From positions 2,334,357 to 2,398,356 of the forward strand of contig NC_049986.1 in the NCBI RefSeq assembly GCF_000003815.2: 64,000 bases of DNA, in the 5' to 3' direction. Every line of letters begins with the position of its first letter. Within the stretch, counting starts at the first letter, position 1. Below, one piece after another: positions 12,567 to 23,862 of the stretch. Position numbers and translations under genes: made by a program. The DNA comes from Branchiostoma floridae. Lineage: Eukaryota; Chordata; Leptocardii; Amphioxiformes; Branchiostomatidae. The notes beneath the pieces are model-generated. The model searched no databases and had not been told where the DNA came from. It was given only the letters and a program-made list of their open reading frames with translations.

Positions 12567-12908
12567 CAGGGCTCGAAATACCACCTGCATATGCAGGTTA
12601 GTGCAGGTAAAAATGGAGCTGTGCAGGTATTTCTGGTCTACCTGCACCTAACCTGCACTGGTCCGTGTACTGGGTTTTATACATAAATGTCCTATGATGT
12701 AGGTGCATGTGGATTGTTCTTAGTTGCATTGGCTGTTACCACTTATAAAGTAAACTTAAGAAAATAATAGCAATGGTTCTTGAACAATTGTAGTATCATC
12801 CATACTTCCTAAATCAGAGTGGTGCAGGTAAAGTTTGGCTGGTGCAGGTAATTTTCAATGCTACCTGCACCAGTGCAGGTATGCAGAAAAAAAGTATTTC
12901 GTGCCCTG
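12567..12908. mobile_element. CAGGG-ended MITE, 'GCAGGT' type, copy 1
   Basis: The element starts CAGGGCTCGAAATACC and ends TTTCGTGCCCTG. The word GCAGGT or its complement ACCTGC is repeated many times near both ends, for example CACCTGCATATGCAGGTTAG. A second copy lies at 53121-53461. TSDs here are unclear (TATTA versus TAACA). Confidence 0.75.
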
Positions 12909-13005
12909 TAACAGTAGATCTATACTTTGGCTACAGCAAGTAACTTTTATGGCTGACATGCATGCGTTGATTTTCGTCTGAATGTTGAAAAAAAACAAGT
13001 GACTA

Positions 13006-13565
13006 TAGGTACATAGTGGACGTTCTGGATGGGGAAGCAAGTTTCTGTTACCTTGGGGACGTGTACAAGCTCTCAGGCATCTGCCCCCTAGCATACACGA
13101 AGAAGCACAGGCAAGAGTGGAGCGGGACAAGCAAATGCGCAATCCCAGACACCCCTTACATGGGCATCAGGATCTCGAGGTTCCCCGAAGGCTGAGATCA
13201 CACCGCAGTTTCACTATGGTTCAAAGCCTTGGAGAAGTTTCACCAAACACCTTCAAGATGGCAAGGTGGAAAGAGAGTGACACAAATATAAATGATGCAC
13301 TTCCATCCCCCAGTGAGGCAATTCCCCCTAGAGCAGACTTACCAAGGAGGGAGTGGATAACAGTAAACAGAGCCAGATCAAAGGTGGCAAAGACTGGAGA
13401 CAACCTAGTGAAATGGGGCAAGTCCACAAATGAAGGCTGCCCATGTGGAGAGGTGCTGCAGACCAACAGCACTTGTTGTAAAACTGTAAGCTTGGCCCCA
13501 CCTGCTCAGACAGTGACCTAAGAGAGGCCAATGGGACAGCCCGCTGCTGGATATGGAGTTGGAGC
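13006..13565 (+). pseudogene. Decayed non-LTR retrotransposon reverse transcriptase, 3' part
   Basis: Fragments in successive frames match the C-terminal region of non-LTR reverse transcriptase ORF2. DGEASFCYLGDV resembles the YLG motif after the catalytic domain. It is followed in other frames by MRNPRHPLH, then LPRREWITVNRARSK and NLVKWGKSTNEGCPCGE, and after another frameshift GPTCSDSDLREANGTA. At least two frameshifts break it and most of the element is missing, so it is a 5'-truncated dead copy. Confidence 0.7.
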
Positions 13566-13900
13566 GACATTAAGATATGATGATAATGATCAATTATGCA
13601 AATGACTTGCACATTTGCATACCCTATGTATTGTGGTGAACAAATTAAGTAACTTACACATGTCAGATGTATGTAACCCCCACTGCTTACCACTATGTAA
13701 TTATAACACTTCCACATTAATAATGCAAATTAGCACAGGAGGGCAGCATTTTGCATGATAAGTCATGGTTAACGTTTCACCTCGACGAATGATGAATTTT
13801 ATGTATATAAAATTATGGAACACACTAGAATTGCTGATTTTCCTCATTTGTAATGCCTATTAAGTCCTGATTTGCATAATCTGCATGCCATTGTATACAG

Positions 13901-16900
13901 GGACTGCCTTACACAAGACAAAAGGAGAGCGAAGCATTGTAGGTGCAGAAGTAAGCAACAGAGCTTACTCTATCTCCAGGCATACCGGCTGTTTCCCTAT
14001 GACGCCATTGGTCTCCAGGGATAAACAAGTCCATTAGCCCGATTGTTCCGGACAAGTAAAAGTGCTGTTCGGGCAAGCAGAAGTGCTTCCCCACTTGCCC
14101 GACGGGCAAGTAAGAATTTCCAGATGTGACCTGCTCAAATTACCACTGAGTGTGACAGCACATGGGGCTGAATGCCTGCCTATATTGACCATGTCATTTT
14201 TAAGCCAGTAGAAACATCGATTTTGGATGATAGGGCCACATCAAAACTCAAGAATTCCCAGATTTGCAGTCAGTGCCTCACCCCTGAGTCTGACTGTCAG
14301 AAAAAAATATGTGTACTTTATTCTCAGTGACCAGTTCATTTCAGTACCCGTAAATATCTTCTGAAGTGAACCAGGCAGTCCAAACTGTTTCTGTTGTGTC
14401 TCACTACTTTGGTTAGCAGGACATTGTAATTTGAATGCTGTCTGATCAGTGCACGTGAAAGTCATTAAAATATTGAAGTCAAGTGCACCAATATATTTGT
14501 TACCTTTTACTCTCATTGCATCAAGCATTGGTCAACACAGGAAAAGATAGCCAATAACAAAAGTGAAAATGTATGAAAGTGAAAATACATCGAAAGATGT
14601 AATTTAAATTTCGGGCAAGTGAAAATTTGGTTCGGGCAAGTAAATTTTTTATGTACTTGCCCGATAGGACTTTTTGAAATTTTTGAAAACTTGTCTAACC
14701 CTGGGTCTCGCCTTACATGGGGGACATTGCTAACAAGGGGCCAGTTTCACAGGGACTGCCTTACACAAGACAAAAGGAGAGCGAAGCATTGTAGGTGCAG
14801 AAGTAAGCGACAGAGCTTACTCTCTCTCCAGGCATACCGGCTGTTTCCCTATGACGGCATTGGTCTCGCCTTACATGGGGGACATTGCTAACAAGGGGCC
14901 AGTTTCACAGGGACTGCCTTACACAAGACAAAAGGAGAGCGAAGCATTGTAGGTGCAGAAGTAAGCGACAGAGCTTACTCTCTCTCCAGGCATACCGGCT
15001 GTTTCCCTATGACGGCATTGGTCTCGCCTTACATGGGGGACATTGCTAACAAGGGGCCAGTTTCACAGGGACTGCCTTACACAAGACAAAAGGAGAGCGA
15101 AGCATGGTAGGTGCAAAGTAAGCAACAGAGCTTACCTCTCTCCAGGCATACCGGCTGTTTCCCTATGACGGCATTGGTCTCGCCTTACATGGGGGACATT
15201 GCTAACAAGGGGCCAGTTTCACAGGGACTGCCTTACACAAGACAAAAGGAGAGCGAAGCATTGTAGGTGCAGAAGTAAGCGACAGAGCTTACTCTCTCTC
15301 CAGGCATACCGGCTGTTTCCCTATGACGGCATTGGTCTCGCCTTACATGGGGGACATTGCTAACAAGGGGCCAGTTTCACAGGGACTGCCTTACACAAGA
15401 CAAAAGGAGAGCGAAGCATTGTAGGTGCAGAAGTAAGCGACAGAGCTTACTCTCTCTCCAGGCATACCGGCTGTTTCCCTATGACGGCATTGGTCTCGCC
15501 TTACATGGGGGACATTGCTAACAAGGGGCCAGTTTCACAGGGACTGCCTTACACAAGACAAAAGGAGAGCGAAGCATTGTAGGTGCAGAAGTAAGCGACA
15601 GAGCTTACTCTCTCTCCAGGCATACCGGCTGTTTCCCTATGACGGCATTGGTCTCGCCTTACATGGGGGACATTGCTAACAAGGGGCCAGTTTCACAGGG
15701 ACTGCCTTACACAAGACAAAAGGAGAGCGAAGCATTGTAGGTGCAGAAGTAAGCGACAGAGCTTACTCTCTCTCCAGGCATACCGGCTGTTTCCCTATGA
15801 CGGCATTGGTCTCGCCTTACATGGGGGACATTGCTAACAAGGGGCCAGTTTCACAGGGACTGCCTTACACAAGACAAAAGGAGAGCGAAGCATTGTAGGT
15901 GCAGAAGTAAGCGACAGAGCTTGCTCTCTCTCCAGGCATACCGGCTGTTTCCCTATGACGGCATTGGTCTCGCCTTACGTGGGGGACATTGCTAACAAGG
16001 GGCCAGTTTCACAGGGACTGCCTTACACAAGACAAAAGGAGAGCGAAGCATTGTAGGTGCAGAAGTAAGCGACAGAGCTTACTCTCTCTCCAGGCATACC
16101 GGCTGTTTCCCTATGACGGCATTGGTCTCGCCTTACATGGGGGACATTGCTAACAAGGGGCCAGTTTCACAGGGACTGCCTTACACAAGACAAAAGGAGA
16201 GCGAAGCATTGTAGGTGCAGAAGTAAGCGACAGAGCTTGCTCTCTCTCCAGGCATACCGGCTGTTTCCCTATGACGGCATTGGTCTCGCCTTACATGGGG
16301 GACATTGCTAACAAGGGGCCAGTTTCACAGGGACTGCCTTACACAAGACAAAAGGAGAGCGAAGCATTGTAGGTGCAGAAGTAAGCGACAGAGCTTACTC
16401 TCTCTCCAGGCATACCGGCTGTTTCCCTATGACGGCATTGGTCTCGCCTTACATGGGGGACATTGCTAACAAGGGGCCAGTTTCACAGGGACTGCCTTAC
16501 ACAAGACAAAAGGAGAGCGAAGCATTGTAGGTGCAGAAGTAAGCGACAGAGCTTACTCTCTCTCCAGGCATACCGGCTGTTTCCCTATGACGGCATTGGT
16601 CTCGCCTTACATGGGGGACATTGCTAACAAGGGGCCAGTTTCACAGGGACTGCCTTACACAAGACAAAAGGAGAGCGAAGCATTGTAGGTGCAGAAGTAA
16701 GCGACAGAGCTTACTCTCTCTCCAGGCATACCGGCTGTTTCCCTATGACGGCATTGGTCTCGCCTTACATGGGGGACATTGCTAACAAGGGGCCAGTTTC
16801 ACAGGGACTGCCTTACACAAGACAAAAGGAGAGCGAAGCATTGTAGGTGCAGAAGTAAGCGACAGAGCTTACTCTCTCTCCAGGCATACCGGCTGTTTCC

Positions 16901-17340
16901 CTATGACGGCATTGGTCTCGCCTTACATGGGGGACATTGCTAACAAGGGGCCAGTTTCACAGGGACTGCCTTACACAAGACAAAAGGAGAGCGAAGCATT
17001 GTAGGTGCAGAAGTAAGCGACAGAGCTTACTCTCTCTCCAGGCGTACCGGCTGTTTCCCTATGACGGCATTGGTCTCGCCTTACATGGGGGACATTGCTA
17101 ACAAGGCGGCCACGTTTCCACAGGGACTGGCCTTACACAAGACAAAAGGAGAGCGAAGCATTGTAGGTGCAGAAGTAAGCGACAGAGCTTACTCTCTCTC
17201 CAGGCATACCGGCTGTTTCCCTATGACGGCATTGGTCTCGCCTTACATGGGGGACATTGCTAACAGGGGCCAGTTTCACAGGGACTGCCTTACACAACAA
17301 GTGTTACAAACGAAGAGGGAAGCATTGTATGTTGTGAAGT
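13901..17340. repeat. 158-bp satellite, about 17 units, first unit split by a MITE
   Basis: The unit runs GGTCTCGCCTTACATGGGGG ... TTCACAGGGACTGCC ... AAGGAGAGCGAAGCATTGTA ... CCTATGACGGCATT. GGTCTCGCC recurs at 14704, 14862, 15020 and onward to 17234, every 158 bp. One late unit (17072-17233) is 162 bp, with a GCGGCCACGTTTCC variant. Units are almost identical, implying recent expansion or homogenisation. The left-most half unit (13901-14015) is more diverged (AAGCAACAG, GACGCC) and is separated from the rest by the MITE at 14016-14703. The last unit decays after 17290. Confidence 0.95.
14016..14703. mobile_element. CAGGG-ended MITE, 'GGGCAAGT' type, inside a satellite unit
   Basis: The element begins CAGGGATAAACAAGTCC and ends ACTTGTCTAACCCTG. 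GGTCTC lies directly before it (14010-14015) and directly after it (14704-14709). Intact satellite units carry GGTCTC once at this point, so it is a true 6-bp target duplication. The word GGGCAAGT or ACTTGCCC recurs near both ends. It is longer than the 325-bp relative at 52201-52525. Confidence 0.85.
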
Positions 17341-19377
17341 ACACAATATACTTGTGGCATATTGATGTCCTTTGAAGTGAACAAGGGGAATGAAACCTCA
17401 TTTGCACAAGTGATAGCAATGAGGGTATGGGCTTTTTATTGAGACAACAGTCTACTTCAGTTTGGGTTAAGAAGATAATCAACTAACTAGTTTATGTAAA
17501 TGAGAACCTCATTTGCATGATTAAGGAGAACATACATAATTATCAGTTGTAAGTGTAAGAAGTGGTAGGAACGTAATGATGCCCTGTCCTGACCTCGTTT
17601 TTGAACCCGCGCCGAGTCTGGGCAGCTAGATCATAAACCAAGACGCTAAACTACTTCTCTAGAAGGCTGACTGACGTTTGGCATGGTCAGTTTAGCAGTC
17701 CTTGAATCTGTTACATTTCAAAGGATTAAAATCATGAGCTGAAGGTATGCAAACGTGGAACTCTAATTTAAACATGAAACTTTCTAGCTTTCCATCTGTT
17801 TTAAGGTAAATGGATTTGTCAATCCATACTTTGTCAGCTGTAAATTTCGTCCAAAATTATCATTATCCTTGGAAGTAAGGAGCATTCAGTATGTTGTTGA
17901 GAACTTGCATAACGTTGTGTAATTTGTGGCATTGAATTACAGTACATTAGTCATATATCTCTTGATTAATACTGTATGTCTTTCAATAATGTTACCTATA
18001 TAACTATAATGTTTACTATTGCACTGTGTACATATCGACTGGTCAATCGTTCTGTATCTTGTCTGCATTTTGTCAACTATATCATCAGTTGTCACTATAC
18101 ACAATTCGTTTGATCATTCTTATCCATAGCCTGTTACATATGTATTTCCCCTATCTACCAATTTTAAAAATGGAATGATGTGTTTCCTTGCCCAAATGAC
18201 TAATGACATCCCCAAATGATGTTGTTTTTATTGCATCTGCTTTAAGTAGTTCAGTACATGTCCAACTCCCGCTCTGTGCCTACAAAATACTAATTTCTAG
18301 TGTTTGACTTGAAATTCCCTTTCTGTATTAAGACATTTTGTGTTTGAGTTGTATACATGTGACATAGAGAGTAGGACTAAGGGTTGGATCTTCATTGGAG
18401 GCCTTCCTTCAAGGCGCGAGTATACAACAGAAGAAATTCTTAAGTTGATCATTGTTTAATTTCAGCAAGAAATCTCAAACTTAAGAGATATGTGTATTTT
18501 TACATTTGACTCTGGAACATATGTGTGTACCCTATTTTCTTGGCCTTTGTCGTTGAAGTTGCATGGCCAGCAGTTTGTTCATTTTTGATACTAGTATGTA
18601 TCAACTGTTGTTACAGTAGTCATTGCATAAACATTGGACGTACTTGTAATTCAATGATTGTACCCATTAAATTCTATGACGTGAATGAAGCAGACGGCTG
18701 AACAGTGTATGATGTTTTACTGTGTTTGCATCTTGCTAAGAGAGGTTCGAGGAAGTTTGATGCAGAAAGATCAACTTTTGTCATGAATAAAAGATCTTCT
18801 GTTAGAGCATCATGGACTCAAAGCATCACCTGTCAATGCTTACTAGTAAGAGCTTCAATTACATTTTGTATCTACTGTATAGGAACCTTCAGACTTAGAT
18901 ATCAAGGTGATCTTTTGATTATAGGCTAGAGCCTCAGGTAATTTGTAAAGTTTTCTCTTTGTACGTACTCTGGTTATACCACTTCAATTCAGTTCTGCAG
19001 TTACAGGCAATGCTTTTGGTCCATGGAGACGGGTTCTATCGGAAAAAATGCAAAGCTAATACTTAGCAATTTTACTTGCACGCACACACACGCGCATACA
19101 TACATACATACATACACACATACACACACACACAATATTACTGTTTGCTGAACACCAATGTCGCTTGTCAGACCAACGTTGGTAATATTATTTATTAATA
19201 CAAAACATTATTAAGTAAATAAGTGTCTTGTTTAATGACCTTTGATACCGCTGTTTAGCTACAAGATAATATCCTTGGCGAGACAAACGCGTGCACAGTA
19301 AATGTCCTATTGTAGTCAACAGCCATTCTATAGCATTCAAGTTATCAGCATCCTTGCCACTCTCCTGTGGGACCCAC
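17341..19377. other. Intergenic, with a possible tRNA-derived SINE remnant
   Basis: Mostly AT-rich without supported exons. Around 17595-17670 the minus strand has tRNA-like words (GCGGGTTCAAAAACGAGG as a B box), consistent with a SINE fragment. A CA/TACA microsatellite lies at 19080-19135. Confidence 0.35.
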
Positions 19378-19648
19378 AAAGTTCCTATATACAAGTTGCT
19401 GAAACAGGTGCACCCCGCCATCGGTGTCTCCAGTAAGGCAATGGGCATCATAAGCTCCTTTAACAACGACATTTTAGAGCGCATCGCCGCCAAGGCTTCT
19501 CGTCTGGCTCACTACAACAAGAAGTCCACCATTAGTATATAGCCGCGAGATCCAGACCGCCGTGCGACTCCTGCTACCGGGCGAGCTGGCCAAGCATGCC
19601 GTCAGCGTGGACATTAAGGCCGTCACCAAGTACACCAGCTCCAAGTAG
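19378..19648 (+). pseudogene. Histone H2B pseudogene
   Basis: The translation matches the C-terminal two thirds of H2B. Frame 1 gives [19 protein letters not shown] and [20 protein letters not shown]. It then hits a stop at 19540-19542, because about four extra bases (TATA) sit before SRE. The second frame resumes with [20 protein letters not shown] and ends [10 protein letters not shown] then TAG at 19646-19648. H2B's first ~35 residues are missing. A decayed histone 3' signal follows, so this came from DNA-level duplication of a replication-dependent gene and not from reverse transcription. Confidence 0.9.
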
Positions 19649-19672
19649 ACCTACTGCACAAGCTACAACCCC

Positions 19673-19710
19673 GGTCTTTTTCAAAGCCACCCACATCTCC
19701 ACAAAAGAGC
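19673..19710 (+). terminator. Decayed histone mRNA 3' stem-loop and downstream element
   Basis: GGTCTTTTTCAAAGCCACCC starts 25 bp after the pseudogene stop. The animal histone stem-loop is GGCTCTTTTCAGAGCC followed by ACCCA; here two stem bases have changed. A purine-rich ACAAAAGAGC about 10 bases later fits the histone downstream element that pairs with U7 snRNA. Confidence 0.75.
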
Positions 19711-20032
19711 TATATCAGTCACGCATACCATTCAAACAAGGACCCAACACATACGCACAAATCACTAACCTGTGATAGCAGCTACTGCTATTAAAAGCAC
19801 ACCAACAAATCACACCAACGAGCCATTCATCTGTATCGCCTGTCACACGCATCAACAGAAAGAAAAAAAGAAGGTATTATGACGCTATAAATCTCGAACA
19901 CAATGTACGTCGCTTTTGGCGTTCTTTACAACAATGTCATGAAACGTCGTTCTCTTTCTGAATGACGGAACGCACAACATCTCAGGTGTACGTGTAGGCA
20001 AACTTATAGGCCAAATTTGAGTAGCTTTACTT

Positions 20033-21207
20033 CATGATTTGGGTCATCAGGCCACAAGGTCACGTTACAGCCAAAACGAATATAGCATGATTTGGGTCAT
20101 CAGGCCACAAGGTCGCGTTACGCCCAAAACGAATATAGCATGATTTGGGTCACAAGGTCGCGTTACAGCCAAAACGAATATTGCATGATTTGGGTCACAA
20201 GGTCACGTTACGGCCAAAACGAATATAGCATGATTTGGTCATCAGGCCACAAGGTCGCGAAACGCCCAAAACGAACATAGCATGATTTGGGTCATCGGGC
20301 CACAAGGTCGCGTTACAGCCAAAACGAACATAGCATGATTTGGGTCATCAGGCCACAAGGTCACGTTACGCCCAAAACGAACATAGCATGATTTGGGTCA
20401 TCAGACCACAAGGTCGCGTTATGCCCAAAACGAACATAGCATGATTTGGGTCATCAGGCCACAAGGTCATGTTGCAGCCAAAACGAATATAGCATGATTT
20501 GGGTCATCAGGCCACAAGGTCACGTTACGCCCAAAACGAATATAGCATGATTTGGGTCATCAGGCCACAAGGTAGCGTTACGCGCAAAACGAATATAACA
20601 TGATTTGGTCATCAGGCCACAAGGTCACGTTACACCCAAACGAATATAGCATGATTTGGGTCATCGGGTCACAAGGTCGCGTTACGCCCAAAACGAACAT
20701 AGCATGATTTGGTCATCAGGCCACAAGTTCACGTTACGGCCAAATAAACATAGGATGATTTGGGTCATCAGGTCACAAGGTCGCGTTACAGCCAAAACAA
20801 ACAGCATGATTTGGGTCATCAGGCCACAAGGTCGCGTACAGCATGATTTAGTCATCAGGCCACAAGGTCGCGTTACACCAAAAACGAACATAGGATGATT
20901 TGGGTAAGTCGCGTTACGCCAGAAACGAACATAACATGATTTGGGCCATCAGGCCACAAGTTAAAGTTACGCTGAAAACGGACAGCATGATTTGGGTAAT
21001 CAGGCCACAAGGTCGCGTTGCGCCAAAAACGAATATAGCATGATTTGGTGATCAGGCCACAAGGTTACGTTACAGCCAAAACGAACATAGCATGATTTGG
21101 GTCATCAGGCCACAATGTCGCGTTAGGCCAAAAACGAACATAGCATGATTTCGGTCATCAGGCCACACGGTCACGTTAAGCCCAGAACGAATATAGCATG
21201 ATTTGCG
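20033..21207. repeat. 53-bp satellite, about 22 units
   Basis: The unit is GCATGATTTGGGTCATCAGG, then CCACAAGGTCGCGTTACGCC, then CAAAACGAACATA. Units vary by small deletions (loss of TCATCAGGC) and by GTCGCG/GTCACG, and get shorter and more diverged towards the right. Open frames across it (S-R-Y-A-Q-N-E) are by-products. Confidence 0.95.
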
Positions 21208-21685
21208 TAGTTATCAAACCGCGCACTTTTTTTTAACATCACGTTATAAAGAACTGATCGGATTTTCAAGGTCGCCTAAAGTGAAGTTTATATTTCTTTA
21301 TACATTTGTAGTAGAGAAAAGGTATTGCCTTTGTACTGATGACATCATTTTTGTATAAAAGTATAAGTGACGTTTGGAGTCCATGTCGATACGTCATTAT
21401 CATTATTACTATAAGCCACCTATTCCAAGTTCATTGTGAGTGTATGTAATCTATCTAGAGAGTTTTGTCAAATATAAACAAACTTTTACTATGTACTTTG
21501 AATAGAGAGAGTAAGATGATACTGAATAATGAATGATTGAATAGAGATTCTTTCAATAATTTTTGTTGAACCAGCAAGTTAACAAAAAGTATTAGTATTT
21601 ATCAAAATGAATGTGCAGCATTTCCCCAATAAATTACAGATTGAACAGATACAGTCCATTATTGGGCAAAGTACTTGTTTTACTA

Positions 21686-22115
21686 CCAGCTCAAGTGACA
21701 TTTTCTTAGAGTTGAGATGAAGAACATTGCATGTTGTATGAAAGGAGAGAGAAAAAACACGAGACAAAAGTAAATCAATCCAGGAAAAGTGAAGTCGTCT
21801 AATGAACTTTTGGTTCTAAAGCAGTTTCATCTTGACTAAATTTCTCGCTCGAGAGTCCTTCAATCTTCTCTCCCTTCACTTCCTGATCAGAGTGAGTTAA
21901 AAATTTAGTTGCGAGTCAACCATCTCAAGTGGCATTCTCTTTCAGTTGAATAACATTGGATGTTACGTGAATAATACGAGACAAAATATATTCAATCCGA
22001 CAAAGATAAAATCGACGACTAACCGTCCTTTGGTTCTAAATCAGTTTCAACTCTATACTAAATTTTTACTCGCGATTCCTTCTCGTTTGACCTTCTTCCT
22101 GATCCTCGAGTATGT
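21686..22115 (-). repeat. Tandem duplication of ~215 bp in the peptide gene's 3' flank
   Basis: Block A (21686-21900) and block B (21919-22115) align along their length. Both hold ATCTCAAGTG or GCTCAAGTG, ACGAGACAAAA, TTTTGGTTCTAAA or CTTTGGTTCTAAA, CAGTTTCA and CACTTCCTGATC or CTTCTTCCTGATC. Block B ends about 20 bp before the stop codon of the secreted-peptide gene (minus strand), so both blocks lie in its 3' UTR or downstream. Confidence 0.7.
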
Positions 22116-22133
22116 TCTCCATTTTCATGTTCT

Positions 22134-22629
22134 CTAGTCCTTGTGTATCCAAGTCTTCACTGGCCTCATCAAGTTCCTGAGCGACCTCGCCTCTTCCACA
22201 ACCTCCCTCAACTCTGAGTCAGCTGGACGGGTAAAGGAAAGACAAATATTATGAGAAAGCTAATAAATATGATGATAGTACATCGACTTGAGATGTCGCT
22301 GGTTCAATGTGTAATGCAGAAATTCATTCGTCAATAATACTTCTATTGTAGACACTGAAACAGAATTGTTTGTGTTGTAGAATACATCAGTTGAAACTAA
22401 AAGTCCTTTTTTTCGCTTCGTATAAACATATAATATATAATAAATATTTGTACTTTTCCGTGACAAAATCAAGACTAAATCCATCTAAATATATGTAATG
22501 ACCAAACGTACCATCTGCATCCACATCCAGACGACCCCTTCTGCGCCGACGCCTCCATCCCTCGGAGTCGTCAATCAGCGTTGCCATGACAACCATCGTC
22601 ACCAGCATCATGCAGACAAACAGCTTCAT
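22134..22629 (-). CDS. Secreted Arg-rich peptide precursor (antimicrobial-like), 68 aa
   Basis: On the minus strand the first coding exon is 22629-22512, with donor GATG|GTACGT. The second is 22222-22134, with acceptor GTCCAG|CTGACT and stop TAG; phases agree (1/2). Residues 1-24 (MKLFVCMMLVTMVVMATLID...) form a hydrophobic signal peptide. A cationic segment GWRRRRRRGRL follows, then an acidic stretch DVDADADSELREVVEEARS and the tail NLMRPVKTWIHKD. A signal peptide, a short Arg/Trp-rich core and an acidic propiece is the layout of many animal antimicrobial peptide precursors. No named family is recognised, so the role is inferred. An untranslated exon, a TATA box and a splice site upstream support a real gene. 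No cysteines follow the signal peptide. Confidence 0.7.
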
Positions 22630-22641
22630 GGTGTAGCTTCA

Positions 22642-23150
22642 GCTGAAGGGGTTGGAAAGAAAATGATTACGATTAATCGATGGAAGTGTTGTGGTAAGAC
22701 TCCGATGACAAAATGGTTGGAAAGATGTCTTTTTTCATATGGCAATAGCTACCTCAAGAAGTTAACTCTGTTCTGCTTGCAAGCAACAGCATAATTATTC
22801 GAAGAAGAACTACAAGATTTTCTTTGACTTGGGTTACGTGTTGGAAAAGATGTTCATCAGTGATTGAAGTTGCACATTTTGAACAATTCCTCACAAATCA
22901 AGCCCATCTCTATTCCAGACCCTCCAAATGAATATTAAAACACCAACTAAAAAATATGGCGTTTTGTGTAAGCACGCCGTGCGAAACAAAGAAAAAGAAT
23001 ATCAAATCAAAATCCAGAAAACATGTCGCTAAGAGTTTTATACTTACAGAATTCCTGGACACGTAGATCAAGGCACGATGTCACTCTGAGGTCACGGCTG
23101 GCGGGAATGAATGAGGAGGGCTCGCAGGGATGGAAATATATACTAAATCG
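22642..23150 (-). promoter_or_regulatory. Promoter and 5' UTR intron of the secreted peptide gene
   Basis: A TATA box (TAGTATATATTTCC on the minus strand) lies at about 23135-23144. A start near 23110 would give a short non-coding exon ending at 23048 with donor TCT|GTAAGT. The intron runs from 23047 down to an acceptor CCTTCAG (AG at 22644-22643), 13 bp before the ATG. Confidence 0.6.
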
Positions 23151-23444
23151 TGTAAGACAAGTATCCAAATGAACCATTGTAGGTGTTGGTACTGACTTAG
23201 AGACTCTTGTCTGTTAATAACGGGCTTGTCACACCTGCTTGAAGACAACTGCGAAAAGAAGACAATCGAGCGTTTGTGACAGAAAGTTGTCTGCCAATGG
23301 TTATTTGTGTCGTTCTGACCACCAAAAGAGAAGACAACTTTGAAAATAATGCACTCACATGTTTATGAAAACAACGGGTATCTTAATGCTAGAAATGTGC
23401 AAAATCAGAAAACCAACAGACTGGGCACCTACGATAGATTTGAA

Positions 23445-23785
23445 GTTAACAAACATTTCTCTGACCAATAAAAACACGTTGGAAATTTCGCACACTTGTA
23501 TGTTGTTGTGAGTGTACTGTACATTAGTCAGTGAAGAATCCCCTTTCAACTACATACAGTGCCACATATAATCAGGCGAGTTGTTGGAACTGTTCTTTGC
23601 TATGTCAACTCGCTATTTCCGCCTTTGACTTCTCACGCACGCCCGTTATCCCAGTTTTTAAAGGCCAACAAGTGTGCTAAGAGTTTGATTCTCCTGATTA
23701 TAGGGCTCAGGATACTCACAACGACACAGCTGTGCCAAACTTCCAACGTGTTTTATTGGTCAGAGAATTGTTTGTTACGTAAGCA
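23445..23785. repeat. Inverted repeat pair, ~70-bp arms
   Basis: The left arm (about 23445-23515) contains CTCTGACCAATAAAAACACG and TGTTGTTGTGAGTG. The right arm (about 23715-23785) contains the complements, CGTGTTTTATTGGTCAGAGA and CTCACAACGACA. Spacer about 200 bp. It may be a MITE or a foldback near the peptide gene promoter. Confidence 0.6.
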
Positions 23786-23862
23786 AACAACATACCGACA
23801 GAGAATACTTACTTTTACCTGGGTATGTCTTGACTAGTTAGTATATACGTATAGTTAGTAAC

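Larger units (their letters stand above)
7403..13942 (+). pseudogene. Candidate small gene, exon 1 split by a MULE-like insertion
   Basis: The proposed first exon starts at ATG 7403 (MAVVCYFLKEYVPVFL). It is interrupted at 7453 by a 1,296-bp element. After the element's right-hand TSD a clean donor GG|GTGAGT remains (GT at 8757-8758), as if the original exon ended there. A phase-compatible exon lies at 11460-11542 (acceptor ATCTAG, donor AAG|GTCAGT; residues ADGKKKPVQVILSSSWYWNK). A possible last exon is 13901-13942 (acceptor TATACAG; GLPYTRQKESEAL then TAG), which would give 57 residues. I do not recognise the protein. The last exon is also the start of the 158-bp satellite, so that join is speculative. 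With the insertion in place, exon 1 reads into the element and stops, so this copy is probably disrupted or needs another start. Confidence 0.3.

Noticed and set aside
13901-17340. CRISPR-like array
   Set aside because: Units are contiguous near-identical satellite repeats with no unique spacers and no cas genes; the context is eukaryotic. The same applies to the 53-bp and 45-bp arrays.
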